Source: Niallia endozanthoxylica (GTDB lineage Bacteria > Bacillota > Bacilli > Bacillales > Cytobacillaceae). Taken from it: 64,000 bases of DNA. The stretch is taken from positions 32,439 to 96,438 of the forward strand of contig NZ_VYKL01000041.1 of the NCBI RefSeq assembly GCF_008710145.1, given 5' to 3'. Below are positions 53,255-62,122 of this stretch, in pieces (within the stretch, counting starts at the first letter, position 1; each line of letters begins with the position of its first letter). The notes under the pieces were generated by a model that was not told the DNA's origin, did not search any database, and saw only the letters and a program-made list of their open reading frames with translations. Made by a program: the position numbers and the translations under genes.

Positions 53255-55621
53255 ATGCTTGGTTACTTTAAAAAGCTTACTGGCGATAAGCAAACGAAAA
53301 AACTGAATATCTACTATAACAAAGTCAAGCAGATAAACGCGCTTGAACCTGAAATCGAAAAATTAACAGATGAGCAGTTAAAAGCAAAGACTTCCTATTT
53401 TAAGGAACAGCTGGAAAATGGAAAATCCGTTCTAGATATTCAAGTCGAAGCCTTTGCTGTTGTTCGCGAAGCGGCAAAGCGGGTTGTCGGCATGCGGCAT
53501 TTTGACGTGCAGCTGATTGGTGGAATGGTTCTCTCAGAAGGAAACATTGCCGAAATGCCGACAGGTGAAGGAAAGACACTTGTTGCTTCGTTATCCAGTT
53601 ATTTGCGTGCCTTAGAGGGAAAAGGAGTCCATGTCATCACCGTGAATGACTATCTTGCCACTCGTGACCGTGAGCTAATCGGCGGGATTTACGAATTTCT
53701 CGGTTTGACAGTTGGATTAAATTTACCCATGATGGATCCAAATGAAAAAAAAGCTGCCTATCAGGCTGATATTACATATGGTGTTGGCACTGAATTTGGT
53801 TTTGACCATTTGCGTGATCATATGGCTTACGATCCTAACCAGCGGGTACAGAGACCTTACCATTATGCGATTATTGATGAAGCGGACAGCGTTCTAGTTG
53901 ATGAAGCGAAAACCCCTTTAATCATTGCAGGGAAAACAGGTGTCAGCAACGAATTAAGCTACTTATGTGCAAGAGTAATAAAAACATTTAAACAAGATGA
54001 AGATTTTGTTTTTGATCCTGAGACAAAAGCGACTAATTTTACAGATGAAGGAATTGCGAAAATCGAACGCGGGTTTGATATTGAGAATTTATATGACCTT
54101 GAGCATCAAACTCTCTATCATTATGTGATTCAAGCTTTACGCGCGCACATTATGTTCAAAAGAGATGTTGATTATATTGTAAAAGAAGGAAAGGTTCTCT
54201 TAGTTGATGCGTTTACCGGCCGGACGATGGAAGGCCGCTCCTTAAGTAACGGACTTCACCAGGCGATTGAAGCAAAAGAAGGGCTGGAGTTAACGGAGGA
54301 AAATAAGACACAGGCCTCAATTACGATTCAAAACTATTTCCGTCTCTACCCTACTCTTTCCGGAATGACAGGAACAGCAAAAACAGAGGAGAAAGAATTT
54401 CAAGAAATCTATTCGATGAATGTCATTCAGATTCCGACGAATAGGCCTATTATGCGCAAAGACTTGCCTGATCAGGTGTTTGATACGATTGAAAATAAAT
54501 ATAAAGCAGTTGCCCGTAGAGTAAGGGAGCTGCATGACAAAGGACAACCTGTTTTAATTGGGACGACTTCAATCCTGCAATCTGAGGAGATTGCTGATTA
54601 TTTACGTAAGGAAAATCTTCAGTTCGAGGTTTTAAATGCTAAGACCGTGGAACAAGAAGTACAATTAATCTCACTCGCCGGACAAAAAGGCCGAATAACC
54701 GTTGCCACGAATATGGCTGGACGCGGGACAGATATTATGCTTGGTGAGGGTGTCGCTGAGCTTGGCGGTCTTTATGTCGTTGGAACAGAACGAAATGAAT
54801 CGAGAAGAATTGATAACCAGTTAAAGGGCCGTTCCGGACGTCAAGGTGATCCTGGTACATCTGAGTTCTTTCTTTCGCTTGAAGACGATTTAATCCGCCG
54901 TTTTGCAAGTGAGGAAGTTGAAAAATTAAAGAAAAAATTAAAGGTTGATTCTGATGGCAGAGTTTTAAATGATAAGATGGTTGAATTTTTCGATCGTACG
55001 CAGCGCATTTGTGAAGGCTCTGGCTATTCCATCCGCGAGTATAACATTAAACTTGATGATGTATTGAACCTACAGCGCGGCACGGTTTATGAATTGCGGA
55101 CACGGATACTTGAAGGACGTGAGTTAGTTCCACTTATTAAAACTTCTGTTGAATCATATGTGAAGAACGAGGTTGAGTATGTGACTTCCGAAGAGATTAT
55201 TCCTGAGAATTGGGACCTTAGTCTATTGGTTACTCATTTATCTTCGGTCATGCCTGGCACCGATTTATCTGTTATTACGGATATGATGGATAGAAATAAG
55301 ATTAATGATACAGTGCTGGAACAGCTTGAAGGTTACTTTGCCCGTCTGGATGCGATTACGGAAAATCCACAGGTTCTTTCTGCATTCCCTCGATATATTC
55401 TTTCGGCGGTTGACCATCATTGGTTGGCACACCTTGAGGCGATGGAACGGTTGAAAGAAGGGATTGGGTTACGGAGCTACAGCCAAGAGGATCCAATGCG
55501 TCAGTATGGCCGTGAAGGCTACGCTTTGTTTACAGAAATGTATCATAAAATAGAAAAAGAAATTGGAATTCAGACAGCTGCGATTGTTAGATCGATAGAA
55601 AGTCAAATCGGGAGGGAATAA
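53255..55621 (+). CDS. secA2: Accessory Sec translocase ATPase SecA2
   Basis: 788 residues from ATG 53255, preceded by GAGAGAGG. It has the complete DEAD-type motor: MPTGEGKTL (Walker A), GVGTEFGFDHLRDH, IIDEADSVLVDEA, NRPIMRKD, and GRGTDIML with GRSGRQGDPG in the second motor half. It ends at SIESQIGRE and lacks the C-terminal Cys-rich SEC-C tail and linker of housekeeping SecA. This is usual for SecA2. In Bacillus anthracis, SecA2 with SlaP exports S-layer proteins. Here the S-layer gene 50059 lies divergently next door and the SlaP-like gene follows after 3 bases, so the same role is very likely. Confidence 0.95.
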   Translation: MLGYFKKLTGDKQTKKLNIYYNKVKQINALEPEIEKLTDEQLKAKTSYFKEQLENGKSVLDIQVEAFAVVREAAKRVVGMRHFDVQLIGGMVLSEGNIAEMPTGEGKTLVASLSSYLRALEGKGVHVITVNDYLATRDRELIGGIYEFLGLTVGLNLPMMDPNEKKAAYQADITYGVGTEFGFDHLRDHMAYDPNQRVQRPYHYAIIDEADSVLVDEAKTPLIIAGKTGVSNELSYLCARVIKTFKQDEDFVFDPETKATNFTDEGIAKIERGFDIENLYDLEHQTLYHYVIQALRAHIMFKRDVDYIVKEGKVLLVDAFTGRTMEGRSLSNGLHQAIEAKEGLELTEENKTQASITIQNYFRLYPTLSGMTGTAKTEEKEFQEIYSMNVIQIPTNRPIMRKDLPDQVFDTIENKYKAVARRVRELHDKGQPVLIGTTSILQSEEIADYLRKENLQFEVLNAKTVEQEVQLISLAGQKGRITVATNMAGRGTDIMLGEGVAELGGLYVVGTERNESRRIDNQLKGRSGRQGDPGTSEFFLSLEDDLIRRFASEEVEKLKKKLKVDSDGRVLNDKMVEFFDRTQRICEGSGYSIREYNIKLDDVLNLQRGTVYELRTRILEGRELVPLIKTSVESYVKNEVEYVTSEEIIPENWDLSLLVTHLSSVMPGTDLSVITDMMDRNKINDTVLEQLEGYFARLDAITENPQVLSAFPRYILSAVDHHWLAHLEAMERLKEGIGLRSYSQEDPMRQYGREGYALFTEMYHKIEKEIGIQTAAIVRSIESQIGRE

Positions 55622-55624
55622 AAG

Positions 55625-56527
55625 ATGTTAGGTTTTTTTAAGCGTGATAAAAACAAAATCGCAAAAGACGGCGGTGACCATTCAGTAGACTCCATGGAGC
55701 TCTTAGGGGAAAAAACCGAAACAACCGGGAAAGAAGTAAAGACAAGTCTGAACATCCCCCCTAACGCAAATATTGGACAGGAAGAGCGTTATTATTATCA
55801 GTTTTTAAATAATGAGCTCCCTTTATTAAAGGAGAATCAAATTTCTCTTTCCGGGATTGAGGTTCATACGGAAGAAGACGGCAGAGTTTTAGTTAAAGCT
55901 TTTATACGAAATAGTATCGCTAAAGGAGTACATTTCCAAGAACCGATTCCACTATCACTTCTTGGACCGAATGAAGAAAGGCTGGCTCGTCAGATATTTG
56001 ATTTAACCATTCTCGGCGAGCTCCCTCCTGAAAGCAGCACGCCTTGGTTGTTTGTTTTTGAAAAGAAAAATGTCTTCGAGAAGGAAATTCCACAAACCGA
56101 TTGGAAGCTGGCGTTTGAAGTAACAAAGTCGAAAGGCCCTCATGCCCTTGACTTAGAGGAGAGCTGGGAGAAAAGCTTAGCTGATAAAGATAAGGAAAAA
56201 CTGGAACAGCTTGTAAAGACCGTTCAGCCTCCTAAGCCTGGTGAAGTGAACTTCATGGGTCTACAATCCCGTTTGGATGATGAAGGGGCCTTGCATGTAA
56301 CTTTGTTGATCCGCAATGGCAGCGAAAAGAACGTGAAGCTGGAACAGTTGCCACTAAATGTTGAGGATGCATCAGGTGAGATAGTAGCTAAAGGCGTCTT
56401 TAAATTAGAAGCACTTGAAATCAAAGCCAATACAAGCAAACCATGGACCTTTATCTTCCCTAAAGAACTGGTCTTGAAAGAAGACGCTGACTTAAGCAAA
56501 TGGAAAGCATACGTACCACAAGGGTAA
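55625..56527 (+). CDS. slaP: SlaP-like accessory Sec system S-layer assembly protein
   Basis: A 300-residue protein without a signal peptide, so cytoplasmic. Two related halves of about 110 residues each contain the pattern VxxxxEDGRVLVKAFIRNS / LDDEGALHVTLLIRNGSEK and end with TPWLFVFEKK or KPWTFIFPKE. That repeated layout is characteristic of accessory Sec S-layer assembly proteins found beside secA2 in Bacillus. SlaP is needed for efficient SecA2-dependent secretion of S-layer proteins in Bacillus anthracis. The ATG lies 3 bases after the secA2 stop, behind GGGAGGG, so the two are one operon. The N-terminal 50 residues are polar and variable. Confidence 0.85.
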   Translation: MLGFFKRDKNKIAKDGGDHSVDSMELLGEKTETTGKEVKTSLNIPPNANIGQEERYYYQFLNNELPLLKENQISLSGIEVHTEEDGRVLVKAFIRNSIAKGVHFQEPIPLSLLGPNEERLARQIFDLTILGELPPESSTPWLFVFEKKNVFEKEIPQTDWKLAFEVTKSKGPHALDLEESWEKSLADKDKEKLEQLVKTVQPPKPGEVNFMGLQSRLDDEGALHVTLLIRNGSEKNVKLEQLPLNVEDASGEIVAKGVFKLEALEIKANTSKPWTFIFPKELVLKEDADLSKWKAYVPQG

Positions 56528-56530
56528 CGC

Positions 56531-56567
56531 AGTAAAGCGCTGGGGGACAGACCCCCAGCGCTTTACT
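56531..56567. repeat. GGGGGACAG-type palindrome after slaP
   Basis: AGTAAAGCGCTGGGGG at 56531-56546 pairs perfectly with CCCCCAGCGCTTTACT at 56552-56567. It starts 4 bases after the slaP stop, so it may also contribute to ending or protecting the transcript. It is related to the palindromes at 4039, 59641 and 62056. Confidence 0.8.
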
Positions 56568-56602
56568 ATGTTAAAGAACATTACAGCAAATAGATAAAAA
56601 AA

Positions 56603-56645
56603 GGGAGAAAAAACACTTATCATTACGATAGGTGTTTTTTCTCCC
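56603..56645. terminator. Bidirectional terminator between slaP and ugd
   Basis: GGGAGAAAAAACACTTATC at 56603-56621 pairs with 56627-56645 with one mismatch. The stem itself carries A6 and T6 runs. It can serve the convergent secA2-slaP and ugd transcripts. Confidence 0.82.
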
Positions 56646-56767
56646 GGCTACCAACCTTGGTTATTATATCTAATAAAGGAGTATATCTCACTTACACTTA
56701 TATATTACCACCGTTGTCTAATTATCTCAATTACATTTTTCCTATTTAAACGTTTTTGAGGAAAATA

Positions 56768-58072
56768 TTACACAATGGGCTTTCTACCTATAGAATAATA
56801 GTGGATTCCGTGTTTTTCAGCATCTTCGAGTGTGAAACAGTTTCTTCCATCGAATAAAATTGGTTTTTCCATATAACTTTTGAATGTTTCCAATGAAAGG
56901 GTTTTGATTTCACCCCATTCGGTTAATATAAACGCTGCTTCTGAACCCGCCAGTGCATCTTCTGCAGATGCGGCATATTGAATTTTATCGCCAAACAGTT
57001 TTTCAACCTTTGACATGCCAACTGGATCATAAACCGTTATAACTGCGTCTTCCAACAACAAATCCTGAATTAACTTCAAGGATGCTGCATCACGGATATC
57101 ATCAGTATTTGGTTTAAAGGTTAAGCCTAGTATCGTTATTTTCCTGCCGGCTAACGATTCAAAGATTTCCTTCGCTTTGTGGAATAAACGTTCTTTTTGC
57201 AGACGATTGACATCAATAACTGATTTCAAAATCTTGAAGTCGTAGTCGTATTCATTCGCCAAGTGATTAAGCGCATTGATATCCTTTGGAAAGCATGATC
57301 CGCCAAAGCCTATTCCCGCCTGAAGGAATTTATTTCCGATTCTTTTATCAAGCCCTACTCCTCTTGCTACTTGCTCGATGTTGCCGCCTACTTTTTCACA
57401 TAGATTAGCAATTTCGTTAATAAAGCTTATTTTTAACGCAAGAAAGGAATTGGAGGCGTATTTAATCATTTCTGCACTGCGAAGATCTGTATGAACAACC
57501 GGCAGCTTGAACGGCGAGTAGATTTCCTCAATTCTCTTCCCCGCTTCCTGATTATCAGAACCAATCACAATTCGATCGCCATGGAAGGTATCATGAATGG
57601 CAGAGCCTTCTCTTAAAAATTCCGGGTTAGAAACAATCCTTACCTTAAGGTTAACAGGCAGGCGTTCTTGGATAATCATTCCGATATGTTCATTAGTCCC
57701 GACCGGCACCGTACTTTTCGTCACGACAATACAGTCCTTTGTCATATGCTCAGCAATCTCAATGGCCGCATTTTCAATGTAAGTTAAATTGGCTGAACCG
57801 TCCTCGTTTGGAGGTGTCCCAACGGCAATAAAAATACAGTCTGCACCGCTGTATGCTTCTTTTACATTAGAAGTAAATTGCAGTCGACCTTTTTGTATAT
57901 TTTTTTGAATGAGTTCATCTAAACCTGGTTCATAAATAGGAGATTGTCCGCTGTTTAACAGATCGATTTTCTCCTGATCAATATCATAACAAGTGATTTG
58001 GTGGCCGACATCCGAAAGACAGACACCGGTCACCAAACCGACATAGCCCGTTCCAGTAATCGTAATCTTCAT
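56768..58072 (-). CDS. UDP-glucose 6-dehydrogenase
   Basis: 434 residues from ATG 58070-58072, which has GAAGGGA upstream and starts directly with the Rossmann fold (MKITITGTGYVGLVTG). The longer frame to 58111 adds 13 residues without a good site. IAVGTPPNEDGSANL, GSCFPKDINAL with the catalytic Cys, and LGLTFKPNTDDIRDA are all present, as in TuaD/UgdH. It oxidises UDP-glucose to UDP-glucuronate for teichuronic acid or capsule-type polymers. Such a polymer could be the SLH ligand or an exopolysaccharide building block, but no other pathway gene is adjacent. It is monocistronic. Confidence 0.93.
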   Translation of the reverse strand: MKITITGTGYVGLVTGVCLSDVGHQITCYDIDQEKIDLLNSGQSPIYEPGLDELIQKNIQKGRLQFTSNVKEAYSGADCIFIAVGTPPNEDGSANLTYIENAAIEIAEHMTKDCIVVTKSTVPVGTNEHIGMIIQERLPVNLKVRIVSNPEFLREGSAIHDTFHGDRIVIGSDNQEAGKRIEEIYSPFKLPVVHTDLRSAEMIKYASNSFLALKISFINEIANLCEKVGGNIEQVARGVGLDKRIGNKFLQAGIGFGGSCFPKDINALNHLANEYDYDFKILKSVIDVNRLQKERLFHKAKEIFESLAGRKITILGLTFKPNTDDIRDAASLKLIQDLLLEDAVITVYDPVGMSKVEKLFGDKIQYAASAEDALAGSEAAFILTEWGEIKTLSLETFKSYMEKPILFDGRNCFTLEDAEKHGIHYYSIGRKPIV

Positions 58073-58222
58073 GTAAATCCCTTCTTTGAATCCGATAATT
58101 TCAAAACACAATAAATCTATTATATCTCAAATATGACATCAAGCCTAATGAAATTGTCGAAAAATGAATTAGGCACTAGACATTGATGTCGTTTTGTGAC
58201 AAAAGGTATGGATTCAGAAATC

Positions 58223-58378
58223 TGTGGATAATTTTATTAACAGCTTTAAAATTCCATTGAAGCATTAAAAATAGAGATTTGTAATAACTAGTTACCTTTC
58301 CAGGAAGTTGTCCTATCCACATAAATTACCAACATATCCACATTTTTTAATACTTTATCCACATGTTTTTGTGGATAC
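58223..58378. promoter_or_regulatory. DnaA-box cluster
   Basis: Five 9-mers match the DnaA box. TGTGGATAA at 58223-58231 is the exact complement of TTATCCACA. CTATCCACA at 58313-58321 and ATATCCACA at 58334-58342 have one mismatch each. TTATCCACA at 58355-58363 is exact. TGTGGATAC at 58370-58378 has one mismatch on the reverse strand. The three forward boxes start 21 bases apart, two helical turns. The cluster lies between divergent ugd and LCP genes in AT-rich DNA. No dnaA, dnaN or rpmH gene is present, so it is not the usual origin. It resembles DnaA-box clusters that titrate DnaA or regulate genes. Confidence 0.72.
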
Positions 58379-58515
58379 TAATTTCTTCCATGGGATAACT
58401 CTCTTCTTATTACTAGGAAACATTCGGACATACTAAATGAACATTGAGAAAAAATCTATTTTCTAACCGCTCATCCCAATATAATGAAATAAAGTCAAAC
58501 TTCCATCAGTGGGGG

Positions 58516-58598
58516 CCCACAGGATGTGGGTCACACAGACGTTGCCATAAATGTGACGTTCTTAGTCCGTGATTCCACGAATGGACCTTTACGAGCAG
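58516..58598 (+). ncRNA. Candidate structured RNA or dispersed repeat, copy 2
   Basis: The second 83-nt copy of the element at 578-660. P1 is CCCAC 58516-58520 with GTGGG 58526-58530 (perfect here). P2 is ACGTTGC 58539-58545 with GTGACGT 58553-58559. P3 is CGTG 58568-58571 with CACG 58576-58579 around ATTC, plus GTC/GAC outside. It ends 46 bases before the start codon of the LCP gene, so it lies in that gene's leader if transcription begins upstream. Confidence 0.5.
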
Positions 58599-58644
58599 TA
58601 AGAGTGGGATAAACGGAAGCAATGAATAGGAGAAGGTGTTTGCG

Positions 58645-59625
58645 ATGAAAGCCAAAAAAAAGAGAAAAAAAGGAAAGCTTTGGCTAAAGGTTATTGGAAT
58701 ACTGTTTTTTCTATTCGTCGCTTTCGGTGGCGTTTATGCCTATACAGTATATCAATCTTTAACGACTGCAGTAGATACGATGCACCAACCAATTGAAAGG
58801 GAAAAATCTGAAAAACGCCCGGAAGTAATCACACTGACTAAAAAAGAAGACCCTGATCCGTTTTCCATATTATTGCTAGGGGTTGATGAGCGTCAAGGGG
58901 ACAGCGGGCGTTCCGATACAATGATTGTTTTAACCGTCAATCCAGAGATGAATTCAATTAAAATGCTCAGTATTCCTCGCGATACAAGAACAGAAATTGT
59001 TGGCCGCGGTGCAGCGGATAAAATTAATCATGCCTATGCTTTTGGGCGCGAGGAAATGTCGATAGCAACAGTTGAACATCTGTTGGATATTCCAATTGAT
59101 TATTTTGTTAAAGTTAATATGGAAGGATTTAAAGAGATAGTTGACGCTGTTGGAGGGATTCAAGTGATGAATACCCTTGATTTCAGCGAGGAAGGACAGC
59201 ATTTTAGCAAAGGACAAATTCATTTGAACGGAGAACAGGCCTTGCCCTACGTACGGATGAGAAAGGAAGACCCGAATGGTGATTTTGGACGCCAAGAACG
59301 GCAAAGGCAGGTGATCCAAGGAATCATTACCAAGGGAGCAAGCTTCGGTTCTCTCACTCGATTCAATGAAATATTTGAAGCGCTAGGAAAAAACGTCCGG
59401 ACCAATTTGACATTTGATGAGATGCTGGATATTCAAAAGAACTACAAAACAGCTGCAAGCAGTGTGGAACAACTGCAAATGACTGGACAAACGGAGAAAA
59501 TCGGTGGTATTTACTATGTTATTGTGCCTGATGCAGAAATTCAAAAGGTACAGACAGAATTAAAGACACATTTAGAAATGAATAAAACGGGACAATCCCC
59601 TGCTCCAGTACCAACCGGAGGGTGA
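58645..59625 (+). CDS. LytR-CpsA-Psr (LCP) family wall-polymer ligase
   Basis: 326 residues from ATG 58645, with AGGAGAAGG 8 nt upstream. A GTG at 58636 lies within that site and is rejected. A basic N-terminus and one membrane segment (about 12-34) precede an LCP domain with LLGVDERQGDSGRSDTMIVL, MLSIPRDTR, INHAYAFG, VDAVGGI and FGRQERQRQV. These carry the Arg and Asp residues that bind pyrophosphate. LCP enzymes attach teichoic acids or other polymers from lipid carriers to peptidoglycan. A secondary wall polymer attached this way could anchor the SLH proteins here. The 3' end overlaps a hairpin. The 83-nt element and DnaA-box cluster are upstream. Confidence 0.92.
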   Translation: MKAKKKRKKGKLWLKVIGILFFLFVAFGGVYAYTVYQSLTTAVDTMHQPIEREKSEKRPEVITLTKKEDPDPFSILLLGVDERQGDSGRSDTMIVLTVNPEMNSIKMLSIPRDTRTEIVGRGAADKINHAYAFGREEMSIATVEHLLDIPIDYFVKVNMEGFKEIVDAVGGIQVMNTLDFSEEGQHFSKGQIHLNGEQALPYVRMRKEDPNGDFGRQERQRQVIQGIITKGASFGSLTRFNEIFEALGKNVRTNLTFDEMLDIQKNYKTAASSVEQLQMTGQTEKIGGIYYVIVPDAEIQKVQTELKTHLEMNKTGQSPAPVPTGG

Positions 59626-59640
59626 TTGTCCCGTCCTATT

Positions 59641-59762
59641 TAACGCGTTATTGTATTGGGAGACTAACTCCCGATGCTTTAACATATTAACCTAGCGGGG
59701 GACTGTCCCCTATTGCTTTAATGCATCACCCTATTGAGGGACTGTCCCCCATTGCTTTAATG
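59641..59762. repeat. Tandem run of GGGGACTGTCCCC-type palindromes
   Basis: Three consecutive units of about 35-50 bases each have a G-run, ACTGTC or ACTAAC, a C-run, then a GATGCTTTAA/ATTGCTTTAA tail. They fill the gap between the convergent LCP and SEC-C genes and may act as terminators. The units are related to one another and to 4039, 56531 and 62056. Confidence 0.75.
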
Positions 59763-61931
59763 TGCTACTAAGGTGCCGATATATTGAACAGATTGAGTTG
59801 GAAATGTTCGATACATTTTACTTAAGTGCCACGAGGTTGTTTTTTCTAGTTCTCCGAAGATGACCATGCCAAGTTCGATATATTCTAGGTGTTTGGAATC
59901 CACTGATACGAAGTAAACTTGATTACCTAAGCCAATCAACTCGACAGTAACGCCTTCTTCCTTTACCTCAATCACTTTGAACAGGCCTTTTATATCATCT
60001 TTAGCTATAACCGGTCCTGATTCAATCGTATCGAACAATGGGTCCATGTCAAATTCCGGCTCATAGCGACGCACTTGGTATCCAGCATAGGAATCCATTA
60101 CCTTGACAGCAGTCAAAATCGATGGCTCCAGTTCTTTTATCAGCTTTTTAACAAAAGAAGCATGATTCGTTCCATAATCCGCATCGATTTTATCGGTAAA
60201 GTTTTTCAGAACAGACATAAAGCCTTTCACTTGATTGACCGTTGCATCCATATTAAAAGCTAAGTAGTTAAAGGTCAGCCACTTTCTCCAGTCATCCTCA
60301 TTCACATCAGACCAGGAATAGATAAGCTTTTGACTTAAGAAATAGCCGATGGTCTGTAATCCTAGACGGTATTTATAATACGTGCTTTGTGATTTCCCTG
60401 CCCCTTTTTCTTTGAAGCAATCAAGAATATCCTTTACATAGAATTGCTCTGCTTCCTCAAATGGTATGCCTATTTCTTCCATTAAATCGAAATCCTCTTT
60501 TGTTACAGAGGAATTCATTGCTGCCTGCCCTTCAGGAGCTGGAGCATCAACCAGCACCTCCGGAATAAGCCTTGATTTCCGCTCTGCGCGAAGCGTTACA
60601 AACGGTGATAGCTCAAGACCTAGTTTCTTTCTTACCGTATTAAAATCTGCAGTCACTTTTACTTGACCATTTTCTTTGTTCATATTCACGTATGTGCTGT
60701 ATTCCTGCTGACGCAGCCATTGTTCAAGCTCGTCCATTTTGCCTTCTGCAGCCATTTGCTCTGGAGACAATCCGTCAAACATTGGAAGCGGCTGGTCGGT
60801 TTCCTCCACTATCACAGCCATCTGAGCAAATGCGGCAAATTCCTGCGGAACCTCCTGCGGCATCATCACACTGTACAATGTTACTTTGGCGTCTGGTGGG
60901 GCCATCATCTTGTCGACCTTTTCATCAACTAGTTGTACTCCAGATGTGCCGGACATACTCTTTTTAAAAGAAGCGGCTTCCTCTGATGACAGAGTAGCAT
61001 ACACAAGCTTTTTCCCCTTAATTTCCAAATTAGCCACTGCCTCGGCAATTCGGACAGGTCCTGGAGAGCAGTTATCCTCATATCGATAAATATTTTGTAA
61101 AAAGGCGCCTTGCCCGTTGTTTCCCTTCCACTCATCCATGTAAAACCTTTCGTCTTTCTGTAAAACTTGAAAAACAGGTTCAACATTCTGAACATCATAA
61201 TGAAACTCGGTGCGATAAATTTCCTTCTGTTTTTTTCTCGGATTAACGTCCTCCAGTAAAGCCTTGATAATCTCCGGATAAAATTCAAAGGCCGTTTCTG
61301 ACATGGAGCAGTTATTTTCCTTCATCTTTTTAGCAATAATATAATAAGCATTCTTCACAGAATCTGGGGCAACAGAAGTGGCAACCCCATTGATATAATG
61401 CCCTCCATCGAACTCCTCGAGCATACATAAGGTCCCAGCCCACGGAATCCATTTCGGCATCGTTTCACAATACGGCATATGGAATCTTTCTTTTGTAAAT
61501 AGATCCTCTACGAATATGCCCTGATCGTCATAATCCACCTGCTGAATGAGGCGGGGAATCATCTTCTCCCATTCTAAAGCTAGTTCCCTTAGCATTGGAT
61601 CTCGATGGTTACCGTTCGTATGATTATAGCGTTCTATCGCTCGCATGCCTTGCTCATCCCGACGAAAGAACAAAATCCAATGCTGGAAGAAGGAGTCTGG
61701 TATGTTTACTTCTACACGTTTTTCAAATTCCTTCTCTAATGAGTTCAGCTCTTTTAACGAGAAAGAAGGAAACACATCATGAACTAATGACTGTACCAGC
61801 TGATATTTCAATTGAAAAAAACGTTCACGCTTAACCTGCCCAATTTCAACCACTTGAGCTTTCTTCATACAACACTTTTTATATTTCTTTCCACTGCCGC
61901 ATGGACAGAGATCATTTCTACCTACTTCCAC
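59757..61931 (-). CDS. SEC-C zinc-motif protein of unknown function
   Basis: 724 residues from GTG 61929-61931, which follows AGAGGT at a good distance. A GTG at 61940 is closer to that site. The N-terminus VGRNDLCPCGSGKKYKKCC is a textbook SEC-C zinc-binding motif like the tail of housekeeping SecA. The rest, about 690 residues, is cytoplasmic in character and has no family I can name. Residues about 220-400 contain acidic mixed alpha/beta sequence, and the C-terminal third is helical. The gene lies 4 kb from secA2, whose product lacks a SEC-C tail, but the two are on opposite strands and linkage is only suggestive. Confidence 0.75.
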   Translation of the reverse strand: MEVGRNDLCPCGSGKKYKKCCMKKAQVVEIGQVKRERFFQLKYQLVQSLVHDVFPSFSLKELNSLEKEFEKRVEVNIPDSFFQHWILFFRRDEQGMRAIERYNHTNGNHRDPMLRELALEWEKMIPRLIQQVDYDDQGIFVEDLFTKERFHMPYCETMPKWIPWAGTLCMLEEFDGGHYINGVATSVAPDSVKNAYYIIAKKMKENNCSMSETAFEFYPEIIKALLEDVNPRKKQKEIYRTEFHYDVQNVEPVFQVLQKDERFYMDEWKGNNGQGAFLQNIYRYEDNCSPGPVRIAEAVANLEIKGKKLVYATLSSEEAASFKKSMSGTSGVQLVDEKVDKMMAPPDAKVTLYSVMMPQEVPQEFAAFAQMAVIVEETDQPLPMFDGLSPEQMAAEGKMDELEQWLRQQEYSTYVNMNKENGQVKVTADFNTVRKKLGLELSPFVTLRAERKSRLIPEVLVDAPAPEGQAAMNSSVTKEDFDLMEEIGIPFEEAEQFYVKDILDCFKEKGAGKSQSTYYKYRLGLQTIGYFLSQKLIYSWSDVNEDDWRKWLTFNYLAFNMDATVNQVKGFMSVLKNFTDKIDADYGTNHASFVKKLIKELEPSILTAVKVMDSYAGYQVRRYEPEFDMDPLFDTIESGPVIAKDDIKGLFKVIEVKEEGVTVELIGLGNQVYFVSVDSKHLEYIELGMVIFGELEKTTSWHLSKMYRTFPTQSVQYIGTLVAH

Positions 61932-62055
61932 AATAAACACCTCTTACAGTTCATACCATTAAGTATACAATAAAAATGCCAGAAAAAAGCATATTATTAA
62001 TGTAACATACTTTAAGAAAGAATGTCTTGCGAGGAAAGGCCTTGACCCTTTCCTA

Positions 62056-62122
62056 CATTAACGTGCTGGGGGACAGTCCCCCAGTGCTTTAATGCGACGG
62101 GGGACTGTCCCCCGATGCGTTA
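62056..62122. repeat. Two overlapping GGGGGACAGTCCCCC-type palindromes
   Basis: The first unit, 62056-62094, has CTGGGGGACAGTCCCCCAG at its core. The second, 62089-62122, has CGGGGGACTGTCCCCCG at its core. The two share TTAATG at the junction. They lie upstream of the SEC-C gene. Confidence 0.78.

Noticed and set aside
58223..58378. Chromosomal replication origin
   Set aside because: DnaA boxes are present, but none of the usual origin neighbours (dnaA, dnaN, rpmH, recF) is in the window and the cluster is small, so it is called a DnaA-box cluster only.
59641..62122. CRISPR-like array from repeated G-run/C-run units
   Set aside because: Units are themselves palindromic, differ in length, lack regular spacers and have no cas genes nearby; REP-type repeats explain them better.
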